A program made the translations under genes and the position numbers. From Hyphomicrobium sp. (GTDB lineage Bacteria > Pseudomonadota > Alphaproteobacteria > Rhizobiales > Hyphomicrobiaceae), in assembly GCA_003987725.1 (NCBI GenBank), contig RXJH01000011.1, forward strand, positions 64,930 to 128,929: 64,000 bases of DNA, in the 5' to 3' direction. Shown here piece by piece: positions 52,943 to 60,098 of the stretch. The notes under the pieces are model-generated. The model had not been told where the DNA came from and searched no databases. It worked only from the letters and a program-made list of their open reading frames with translations. The number at the start of each line of letters is the position of its first letter. Within the stretch, counting starts at the first letter, position 1.

Positions 52943-53743
52943 ATGTCCACTACAAAACTTCGTATTCTTTCGCTGGGCGCGGGCGTCCAGTCAACGACGC
53001 TTGCATTGATGGCGGCTCATGGCGAGGTCGGGCCGATGCCAGATGCCGCGATCTTCGCCGATACAGGTGACGAGCCAGATGCTGTCTACGACCACCTTCG
53101 ATGGTTGATGTCGCCGAACGTGCTGCCGTTTCCCGTCCATATCACCTCAACTGGTCGCCTAAGTGAGAAGCTGTTCCAGGGCGATGACGAAGCGCGAGTT
53201 CCGTTCCATGTTGGGGCGGGCGGTTTATCCAAGCGACAATGCACTCGAAACTATAAGCTGCGCCCGATCCGCCGAAAGGTGCGCAAGCTTTTGGGTGTTG
53301 GTCCAAAGGGAAGGATCGCGGCCGGCGCTGTTGAGATTTGGGTCGGTATTTCGCTCGACGAGGCGATCCGCATAAAGCCGTCGGGTCGGGATTACCTGAC
53401 CAATCGATGGCCGTTGATCGAGAAACGGATCAGACGCACTGATTGCATGCGGTGGCTGGAGCGGCGCGGGTACGACGTTCCTCCGAAGTCTTCCTGCGTT
53501 TACTGCCCTTACCGCAGCGATGCGCAATGGCGCGATCTTCGCGATAGCGACCCGGCCGGCTGGCAGCGAGCGGTAGAGGTTGATCGGAGGCTCCGCGAGC
53601 CGGATCAGGTCGCCCGTTTCAGAGGTCAACTTTATGCGCATCGCTCATGTAAGCCGCTCGACCAAGTTGATCTGTCCACCCCTGAGGATCACGGCCAACT
53701 CAATCTGTTTTTGAATGAGTGTGAGGGCATGTGCGGAGTTTGA
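52943..53743 (+). CDS. Island-borne PAPS-reductase-like PP-loop protein
   Basis: 266-aa adenine-nucleotide alpha-hydrolase-fold protein. N-terminal PP-loop SLGAGVQSTTLALMAAHGE, FADTGDEPDAVYDHL, the QCTRNYKLRPIRRKVR block, then SSCVYCPYRSDAQW with a CxxC pair and a Cys-containing tail. This is the PAPS-reductase/DndC-like relative common in phages and genomic islands, where substrates (DNA, tRNA or nucleotides) are mostly unknown. True sulfate-assimilation CysH has a different C-terminal motif, so a metabolic role is unlikely. Confidence 0.88.
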   Translation: MSTTKLRILSLGAGVQSTTLALMAAHGEVGPMPDAAIFADTGDEPDAVYDHLRWLMSPNVLPFPVHITSTGRLSEKLFQGDDEARVPFHVGAGGLSKRQCTRNYKLRPIRRKVRKLLGVGPKGRIAAGAVEIWVGISLDEAIRIKPSGRDYLTNRWPLIEKRIRRTDCMRWLERRGYDVPPKSSCVYCPYRSDAQWRDLRDSDPAGWQRAVEVDRRLREPDQVARFRGQLYAHRSCKPLDQVDLSTPEDHGQLNLFLNECEGMCGV

Positions 53744-53816
53744 TCCTCATACAACGATCAGTCGTTGGAGGGGTTGTAGTCCGGATTGGAAAACAAAAAT
53801 CACGTCGAAATAAGCG

Positions 53817-53850
53817 GTTAGGATAATCGTCGAAAAATACCTATCCTAAC
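53817..53850. repeat. GTTAGGATA inverted pair near right end of island
   Basis: GTTAGGATA at 53817-53825 and its reverse complement TATCCTAAC at 53842-53850. The first copy extends to an 11-base match, CGGTTAGGATA, with the left-end copy at 51872-51882. They lie 22-55 bases inside the tRNA-side boundary. They could be recombinase arm sites or a hairpin ending the PAPS-like transcript. Confidence 0.6.
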
Positions 53851-53871
53851 TCATTGATTTTATTATATTTC

Positions 53872-53957
53872 TGGTGCCTCAGGAGGGACTCGAACCCCCA
53901 CACCCGATGGATAGCAGATTTTGAGTCTGCCGCGTCTACCGTTCCGCCACTGAGGCA
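53872..53957 (-). tRNA. tRNA-Leu (CAA)
   Basis: 86-base cloverleaf including encoded CCA. Acceptor stem TGCCTCA/TGAGGCA, anticodon stem GCAGA/TCTGC with loop CTCAAAA giving anticodon CAA, a long variable arm as expected for leucine, and T-arm GGGGGTTCGAGTCCCTC. Its last 16 bases (53872-53887) are the integration target repeated at 51831. Confidence 0.95.
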
Positions 53958-54027
53958 TCAACCCGGATATTCCGAGCGAAGCGGCGACATATACCGGCCC
54001 TGGCCGCCGCGTCAACGCGTGAAGAGA

Positions 54028-54372
54028 TTATCTCAGCGTATGCGTCACCCGGCCCGTCGCATGGTGGTGCTCCACGACCTGGATTTTGTCGCCGATCTTG
54101 ATGTTGCGGGACTTGTAGGCCAGCACGCGGACCAGAGGCCCGCCGTCAAGCCTGACGATGACGTTCTCGCCATCGGCGGAGTTCTGCTTGGAGACCAGCG
54201 GCTCGATGTCGGTGACGGTGCCCTGGACATCCGTGTTGGAGACGGACATATCCAGCGTTTCGTAGCCGAAGGCCAAGCCTATCGCCGCGACGATCGCCAG
54301 GGCGATCCCGAGTTTCTTGGCGCGGTCGAGCCAAAGTGCCCGTTCGAGCCGCTTTCGAGTTTCTTCGCGCAA
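54028..54372 (-). CDS. Small membrane-anchored protein, 114 aa
   Basis: Unknown. One TM helix (LGIALAIVAAIGLAFGYETL, about 20-40) is followed by a small beta-rich extracytoplasmic domain (VQGTVTDIEPLV through VIVRLDGGPLVRVLAYKSRNIKIGDKIQVVEHHH), reminiscent of an OB-like fold. It lies 11 bases after the next gene upstream on the same strand, which has the same layout, so the pair is probably an operon. Confidence 0.75.
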   Translation of the reverse strand: MREETRKRLERALWLDRAKKLGIALAIVAAIGLAFGYETLDMSVSNTDVQGTVTDIEPLVSKQNSADGENVIVRLDGGPLVRVLAYKSRNIKIGDKIQVVEHHHATGRVTHTLR

Positions 54373-54382
54373 CAGCCCCTCC

Positions 54383-54685
54383 CTAGTCGCGCTGCCTGTA
54401 CCAGATCTGTCCCCAGGGTGTCATCAGCTCCGTAAGAGTTATAGGGGCTCCGACGGGGATGTTCAGCGGCGTTTTGGCGGCGACCGCGACCAGACGGCCG
54501 TCCGGCAGGCGCGCGGTATATTTTGGGGGCGTCGCCGGATACCATTTCGGCTGCGGATTGCCGAAATCCACGGCGGTGACGATACCGACGACCGTGCCCT
54601 GCTGGCGGGACCACAAATCGCGTGCCACGCCGAAGGCAATGCCTACGGCGAGCAAAAGAAGAAAAAGGACGACCCAGATTTTCAT
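54383..54685 (-). CDS. Small membrane-anchored protein, 100 aa
   Basis: Unknown. The start ATG at 54685 (MKIWVVLFLLLLAVG) gives an N-terminal TM helix, and the frame is open 12 codons further. A beta-rich domain follows (GTVVGIVTAVDFG, YTARLPDGRLVAVAA, IPVGAPITLTEL) with the same organisation as the protein encoded next, suggesting an ancient duplication. It sits just downstream of the ethylmalonyl-CoA mutase gene's stop on the same strand. Confidence 0.72.
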   Translation of the reverse strand: MKIWVVLFLLLLAVGIAFGVARDLWSRQQGTVVGIVTAVDFGNPQPKWYPATPPKYTARLPDGRLVAVAAKTPLNIPVGAPITLTELMTPWGQIWYRQRD

Positions 54686-54728
54686 CGGCCGAGGGTAGCG
54701 AGAGCCGGCCGGCTCCCGCAAGGGCTGG

Positions 54729-56741
54729 TTACGCGGCCTTGGCGTAGCGGTCCACGAGCTTCACGATGTCCGCCATGATGTCGTTCAGCTGGAAGTCCTT
54801 GGGCGTGTAGACGGCGGCGACGCCGAAGGCTTTCAGCGTTTTCTCGTCTTCGGGCGGGATGATGCCGCCGACGACGAGCGGCACGTCGTCCAGTCCTTCT
54901 TTTCGCATGCGCTCAACCACGTCCTTCACCAAAGGAACGTGCGAACCCGACAGGATCGATAGGCCGACGACGTGAACGCCCTCGTCGACTGCGGCGCGAA
55001 CGATTTGAGCAGGCGTCAGGCGGATGCCTTCGTAGACAACTTCCATGCCGACATCGCGGGCGCGCACAGCAATCTGTTCGGCGCCATTGGAATGGCCATC
55101 GAGGCCCGGCTTTCCTACGAGGAACTTCAAACGGCGGCCGAGTTTCTCGGAGGCCGCATCGACTGATTTTCGGACCTCTTCCAAGGCGGCGCTGTCGCGA
55201 GCGACCGCGGCTTGCGAGACGCCGGTCGGGGCGCGGTACTCGCCGAATATCTTGCGCAAAAGCCCGCCCCATTCCCCAGTCGTCACGCCGGCTTTGGCCG
55301 CCGCGATCGAGGGTTCCATAATGTTGCGTCCTTCTTTCGCAGCCGCTTCGAGATCCGCGAGGGCTTTCGCAACGGCCTTGTCGTCGCGCGCCGCGCGCCA
55401 AGCCTTCAGGCGCTCGACCTGGTCGATTTCCACGGCCGGGTCGACGACGAGGATGGCCCCTTCACCCGCGCCAAGAGGCGAAATTTCAGTCTCCGTCCAT
55501 TTGTTGACGCCGACCAAGGTCTGATCGCCTGTCTCGATGGCGGAAAGGCGAGCCGTGTTGCTCTCTACAAGCTTGCGCTTCATGTAATCGATGGAAGCGA
55601 TTGCGCCGCCCATGCGCTCGATCGTTTTGAGCTCGTCCTTTGCCTCTTCTTTCAGGGCCTCGACCTTGCGTTTGATCTCGGCCGAGCCGTCGAAGATGTC
55701 TCCGAAATCCAACAGATCGGTTTCGTAGGCGAGCACTTGCTGCATACGCAGTGACCATTGCTGATCCCACGGTCGCGGAAGGCCGAGCGCCTCGTTCCAT
55801 GCTGGAAGCTGGAGCGCGCGACAGCGCGCGTTCTTGGAGAGCGTGACGCCGAGCGCAGCTATTAAAATCCGGTAGACGTTATTTTCGGCTTGCGGCTCGG
55901 TGAGGCCGAGCGAGTTCACTTGTACGCCGTAGCGGAACATGCGGTTCTTGGGATCAGTCACGCCGTAACGGTCACGCGTGATCTCGTCCCACAGTTCGTT
56001 GAACGCGCGCATTTTGCAGACCTCGGTAATGAATTTGAGGCCTGCGTTCACGAAGAAGGAGACGCGCCCGACAACTGTGCCGAAGTCCTTTTCGGGCACC
56101 TCACCGGAGGCTTTTACTGTGTCCAGAACGGCGATACCCGTTGCCAGCGCATAGGCGAGTTCCTGCACCGGCGTGGCCCCCGCCTCTTGTAGATGGTAGG
56201 AGCAGACGTTTGTCGGGTTCCACTTCGGAACGTGTTGGTAGGAGTAAACGATCGTGTCCTTGATCAGGCGCAGCGACGGCTCGGGCGGGAAGACGTAGGT
56301 GCCTCGCGAGAGGTATTCCTTGATGATGTCGTTCTGAATGGTGCCCTGCAACTTCCTGCGGTCGGCACCCTGTTCGTCGGCGGCGGCGATGTAGAGCGAC
56401 AAGAGCCACGCGGCCGTGGCATTGATTGTCATCGAGGTATTCATCTGCTCGATGGGAATATCGGCGAATAGAGTACGCATATCGCCGAGGTGCGAGACCG
56501 GAACGCCGACTTTACCAACCTCACCGCGAGCCAGTTCGTGATCGGAATCGTAGCCCGTCTGCGTCGGAAGGTCGAAGGCGATCGAAAGGCCTGTCTGACC
56601 CTTCGCGAGGTTCATCTTGTAAAGGGCGTTCGACTTCGCTGCCGTCGAGTGGCCGGCATAGGTCCGGAACAGCCACGGCTTATCGCGCAGGGCTTTCGCT
56701 GATTTGGTCGTCGCGTGGTCACGGGACTTGGTGTCCGACAT
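54729..56741 (-). CDS. ecm: Ethylmalonyl-CoA mutase
   Basis: Adenosylcobalamin-dependent mutase that turns ethylmalonyl-CoA into methylsuccinyl-CoA in the ethylmalonyl-CoA pathway; 670 aa. The N-terminal TIM-barrel domain has SIAFDLPTQTGYDSDHELARGEVGKVGV and QNDIIKEYLSRGTYVFPPEPSLRL; the C-terminal B12 domain has DGHSNG (His as lower axial cobalt ligand) and later GLSILSGSH and VVGGIIPPED. It is a single-subunit, about 670-aa form, unlike the larger methylmalonyl-CoA mutases. It is divergent from the carboxylase/reductase gene, with one small membrane-protein gene between. Confidence 0.95.
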   Translation of the reverse strand: MSDTKSRDHATTKSAKALRDKPWLFRTYAGHSTAAKSNALYKMNLAKGQTGLSIAFDLPTQTGYDSDHELARGEVGKVGVPVSHLGDMRTLFADIPIEQMNTSMTINATAAWLLSLYIAAADEQGADRRKLQGTIQNDIIKEYLSRGTYVFPPEPSLRLIKDTIVYSYQHVPKWNPTNVCSYHLQEAGATPVQELAYALATGIAVLDTVKASGEVPEKDFGTVVGRVSFFVNAGLKFITEVCKMRAFNELWDEITRDRYGVTDPKNRMFRYGVQVNSLGLTEPQAENNVYRILIAALGVTLSKNARCRALQLPAWNEALGLPRPWDQQWSLRMQQVLAYETDLLDFGDIFDGSAEIKRKVEALKEEAKDELKTIERMGGAIASIDYMKRKLVESNTARLSAIETGDQTLVGVNKWTETEISPLGAGEGAILVVDPAVEIDQVERLKAWRAARDDKAVAKALADLEAAAKEGRNIMEPSIAAAKAGVTTGEWGGLLRKIFGEYRAPTGVSQAAVARDSAALEEVRKSVDAASEKLGRRLKFLVGKPGLDGHSNGAEQIAVRARDVGMEVVYEGIRLTPAQIVRAAVDEGVHVVGLSILSGSHVPLVKDVVERMRKEGLDDVPLVVGGIIPPEDEKTLKAFGVAAVYTPKDFQLNDIMADIVKLVDRYAKAA

Positions 56742-56883
56742 CGAAAAGGCGCCCCTAGGCTCGGGTCAAATTGTGGTGGCGAGACATTTACCGTAGCTGA
56801 AGCCCTTGAAAAGGCAAAACCGGCAGTTCGCCGCGCTCTGCCGGTAGGGAATGGTACAAAGACTGGGTTGCCGTGGACCCGGG

Positions 56884-57255
56884 CTAGCGCCGCAGGCGGG
56901 GTGGCCGGCTTGGAATACCGACGAGCCGAGCCCGGCTGACGCGATGCTCGTTAATGACCGTCCATAGCCACTTGGCGAGCAGGATGACGAGCAACGCCAC
57001 GAGGACGCCCAATGCTGTCGCAGTGACGACGTTGACGTTCTTATCGTATGAAAGCGCGATCATCTGCTGGGTAAAGAAAGCCGGGCCTGCAATTCCGCCG
57101 ATTGTCAGCAAAGGGAGCGAGCTCAAGGCAAGCCCCGAAGAGCCGGCGATTTCGCGGATAAACCAGCCGACGATCCCGACGAAAACGAGCGTCGTGTAAA
57201 TGATGAAGGAGTCGGTATTCTTGAGCTGCCAAAAGAGGTCTTGCATGAGCCGCAT
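56884..57255 (-). CDS. Small membrane protein, 123 aa
   Basis: Unknown protein with about three TM helices (FIIYTTLVFVGIVGWFI, LLTIGGIAGPAFFTQQMIAL, VVTATALGVLVALLVILLAKWLW) and a basic C-terminal tail. Met4 is an alternative start. Located between ccr and ecm; association with the pathway is only positional. Confidence 0.7.
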   Translation of the reverse strand: MRLMQDLFWQLKNTDSFIIYTTLVFVGIVGWFIREIAGSSGLALSSLPLLTIGGIAGPAFFTQQMIALSYDKNVNVVTATALGVLVALLVILLAKWLWTVINEHRVSRARLVGIPSRPPRLRR

Positions 57256-57471
57256 CCCAACTGCCCGAATGGGTAGGAAAAGGAAGCCGGAACAATAACC
57301 CTCTCTCGTTAAAGAGGAATTGAGCGGGCATTAACGGCCGCCTAACCCTCTTCATTGCAGCGCAAAAACGTGCTTCATACTGCGATCCCCAAGCGAGGTT
57401 GGGGAGAAACGCGAAGAAGATGAGCCATAACGGCCCTCGTCGCGGGGAAAAGGTCGGGAGACGCAACACCA

Positions 57472-58785
57472 ATGTCGAGCCAGAAGTTGGCAGCAAAAAG
57501 TGACGTGGCCGATGCTCAGTCGGCAGCGGGCATCAAGAAAGATCTCTACGAGATCGGGGAAATTCCGCCGCTCGGGCACGTGCCGAAGAACATGTATGCC
57601 TGGACCATCCGCAAAGAGCGTGAGGGTCTGCCCGAAACGGCGATGCAAATCGAAGTCGTTCCGACGTGGGAGCTGGATAGCCACGACGTGCTCGTCCTCG
57701 TCATGGCGGCGGGCGTCAATTACAACGGCGTCTGGGCCTCGCTCGGCACGCCCGTCTCGATGTTCAACGTCCACAAGCAGCCGTACCACATCGCAGGTTC
57801 GGACGCGTCCGGCATCGTCTGGGCGGTCGGCTCGAAGGTGAAGCGGTGGAAGGTCGGCGATGAAGTCGTCGTTCACTGCAATCAGGACGACGGCGACGAC
57901 GAAGAGTGCAACGGCGGCGATCCGATGTTCTCGCCCTCGCAGCGCATCTGGGGTTACGAGACGCCGGATGGCTCGTTCGCCCAGTTCTGCCGCGTGCAGG
58001 ACCGCCAGCTTCTCGAGCGCCCGAAGCATCTGACGTGGGAAGAAAGCGCCTGCTATACGCTGACGCTCGCAACAGCCTACCGCATGCTTTTCGGCCATCG
58101 TCCGCACGTGCTCAGGCCCGGCCATAACGTGCTCGTGTGGGGTGCGGCCGGCGGTCTCGGTGCCTTCGCGATCCAGCTCTGTGCGACCTCGGGCGCCAAC
58201 GCGATCGGCGTCGTTTCGGACGACGACAAGTTCGACTTCGTGAAGCAGCTCGGCGCCAAGGGCGTGATCAATCGTAAGAAGTTCAATTGCTGGGGACAGC
58301 TCCCGAAGGTGAACTCGCCCGAGTATCAAGAGTGGCTGAAGGAGATGCGCAAGTTCGGCCAGGCGATCTGGGAGATCACCGGCAAGGGCGTCAACGTCGA
58401 CTGCGTCTTCGAACACCCGGGTGAGACGACCATTCCGGTTTCCGTGCAGGTCGTGAAGCGCGGCGGCATGGTCGTGATCTGCGCCGGCACCACCGGTTAC
58501 AACCTGACGATGGACGCGCGGTATCTCTGGATGCACCAGAAGCGCGTGCAGGGTTCGCACTTTGCCAACCTCGCCCAAGCGTCGCAGGCCAACAAGCTGG
58601 TCGTCGAGCGCCGCATCGATCCGTGCATGTCGGAAGTGTTCTCGTGGGAGCAGATCCCTAAGGCCCACATGCGGATGTATCGGAACGAGCACAAGCCCGG
58701 CAACATGGCGGTGCTGGTGTCGGCTCCGACGACGGGTCTCAGGACCCTGGAAGACGTCATCGAAGCTGGGCCACAGCCCCGATAA
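57472..58785 (+). CDS. ccrA: Crotonyl-CoA carboxylase/reductase
   Basis: Key enzyme of the ethylmalonyl-CoA pathway: NADPH-dependent reductive carboxylation of crotonyl-CoA to ethylmalonyl-CoA. 437 aa, medium-chain dehydrogenase fold. Characteristic blocks: PPLGHVPKNMYAWTIRKER, VMAAGVNYNGVWASLGTP, HIAGSDASGIVWAVG, LVWGAAGGLGAFAIQL (nucleotide loop), the insertion with KKFNCWGQLP and the C-terminal GSHFANLAQASQAN. These distinguish Ccr from ordinary quinone reductases. A strong hairpin follows at 58794. Confidence 0.96.
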   Translation: MSSQKLAAKSDVADAQSAAGIKKDLYEIGEIPPLGHVPKNMYAWTIRKEREGLPETAMQIEVVPTWELDSHDVLVLVMAAGVNYNGVWASLGTPVSMFNVHKQPYHIAGSDASGIVWAVGSKVKRWKVGDEVVVHCNQDDGDDEECNGGDPMFSPSQRIWGYETPDGSFAQFCRVQDRQLLERPKHLTWEESACYTLTLATAYRMLFGHRPHVLRPGHNVLVWGAAGGLGAFAIQLCATSGANAIGVVSDDDKFDFVKQLGAKGVINRKKFNCWGQLPKVNSPEYQEWLKEMRKFGQAIWEITGKGVNVDCVFEHPGETTIPVSVQVVKRGGMVVICAGTTGYNLTMDARYLWMHQKRVQGSHFANLAQASQANKLVVERRIDPCMSEVFSWEQIPKAHMRMYRNEHKPGNMAVLVSAPTTGLRTLEDVIEAGPQPR

Positions 58786-58793
58786 TGCACGAT

Positions 58794-58821
58794 CTTCCTT
58801 CGCCGGTAACGGCGAAGGAAG
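58794..58821 (+). terminator. Terminator hairpin after ccrA
   Basis: Perfect 12-bp stem (CTTCCTTCGCCG / CGGCGAAGGAAG) with a GTAA tetraloop, nine bases after the ccrA stop, followed by a T-containing CTGTCTCTTTTC stretch. The convergent YihY gene ends at 58868, so it may serve both directions. Confidence 0.8.
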
Positions 58822-58867
58822 GCTGTCTCTTTTCCCGAGAAAATTTCCGATTGCCGAGGCGGCGCCT

Positions 58868-59758
58868 TTACGCGCCGCCTATCGTGCTGAGGCGAAGCGC
58901 CTCTCGCTCGGCCGCTTCGCGGCGCATCCGCTTCATTTCCATGAGACCGCGATTGAATTCGGCCCCCAATAGAATGGTGATGGCGGTGAACTGGAAGAAG
59001 ATCAACGCGATCATCAGCTGCGAAAGACCGGCGTAGAACAACGAATAGTTGCTGATTTTAATGTAGTAGGACCACAGCCCGGCGAGCGCGAGCCAAAGGC
59101 CGATCGTCAGAAGGATGCCGGGCCAGACATCGGCGACACGCCGTCTGCCCGCCACCAGCCACAAGTGAAGCGCAAACAACTGCACGGCCATCACGGTGCC
59201 CGCAACGCCGTAGCGGAGCCCGGGTCCGAGGCTGATCGAGTCGATAAACGTCTTGATCCAACCGGCAGAAAAGCTTTCGACGATCGCTGGTCCGAAGATG
59301 CCCGGGCCGACGACGACGACCCAGGTGATCACGAGCGTCGAGAACGCGTTCACGAATACGAAGAGCATGCTGATCAGCAGGCATAGCGCGTAGGGCCGTT
59401 TCTCGCGCACCCGGTAGGCGCCGTTCAAGGCGGCGCGCAATGTCTCGACCGCACTCGTGGCGAAGAACAGGGCCAGGAACGCGGAGGCCGTCAGAAGATC
59501 GATACGCTGCGATCCCATCACCGCTTCGATCTGTGGAGCGATGCCCTTGGCGACCGGCTCCGGCAGGATGGCAAACAATTGATTGATGGCATCCTGAGCA
59601 AGCTCGCGGCCGCCGAAAATACCGGAGAGGGCGCCGAGAAAGATGCAAAAGGGAAAAATGGAAACGACAAAAGAAAATGCGATCGCGCCGGCCATCGCGA
59701 AGCCCGAATGCTCGTAGACCCGGTAGAGGGCCTCGAACAATCTTCGCATGCGCTTCAT
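58868..59758 (-). CDS. YihY/BrkB-family membrane protein
   Basis: 296-aa inner-membrane protein of the YihY/virulence factor BrkB (former 'RNase BN') family, function uncertain. About six TM helices, with signature AMAGAIAFSFVVSIFPFCIF near the N-terminus, RAALNGAYRVREKRPY in the middle loop and GAEFNRGLMEMKR near the C-terminus. Convergent with ccrA. Confidence 0.9.
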   Translation of the reverse strand: MKRMRRLFEALYRVYEHSGFAMAGAIAFSFVVSIFPFCIFLGALSGIFGGRELAQDAINQLFAILPEPVAKGIAPQIEAVMGSQRIDLLTASAFLALFFATSAVETLRAALNGAYRVREKRPYALCLLISMLFVFVNAFSTLVITWVVVVGPGIFGPAIVESFSAGWIKTFIDSISLGPGLRYGVAGTVMAVQLFALHLWLVAGRRRVADVWPGILLTIGLWLALAGLWSYYIKISNYSLFYAGLSQLMIALIFFQFTAITILLGAEFNRGLMEMKRMRREAAEREALRLSTIGGA

Positions 59759-60098
59759 GAGTTAACGTCTCTCCCCAGGCTTTTCGTGTTTTGTCGCGCG
59801 GAACCTAGTGTCTTGGAGAACCGGGGTCCACACCGGACGTCATAAGTCTGATGGAGGCGACAATTTGGACGCAGGTTCAGGCTCATGCTCCGTCCTGTAA
59901 CTGGCGGAAACCTTACAGGGTTCACGATCGTTCCCGGGAGCGTCCGGGCGGCTGGTTTTGCGCAAATACGTCGCGCGAGGGTTGGTTCATGGCCCGGACC
60001 AGTTGACTAATCCTGCAGAGCAGTGAATTGGTCGCGCAGTACCGCTCGGATGGGCAAAATACCTTGTCCAGCGCATTGTCATTCCTCAGGAGAAACGC
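59759..60098. other. Divergent intergenic region
   Basis: About 340 bases between the YihY gene and the methylsuccinyl-CoA dehydrogenase gene. It holds both promoters. No gene or named operator recognised; the minus-strand frame here is a shadow. Confidence 0.45.

Noticed and set aside
57352-58692. 446-codon minus-strand open frame
   Set aside because: Antisense to ccrA; His/Arg-rich translation with no family features.
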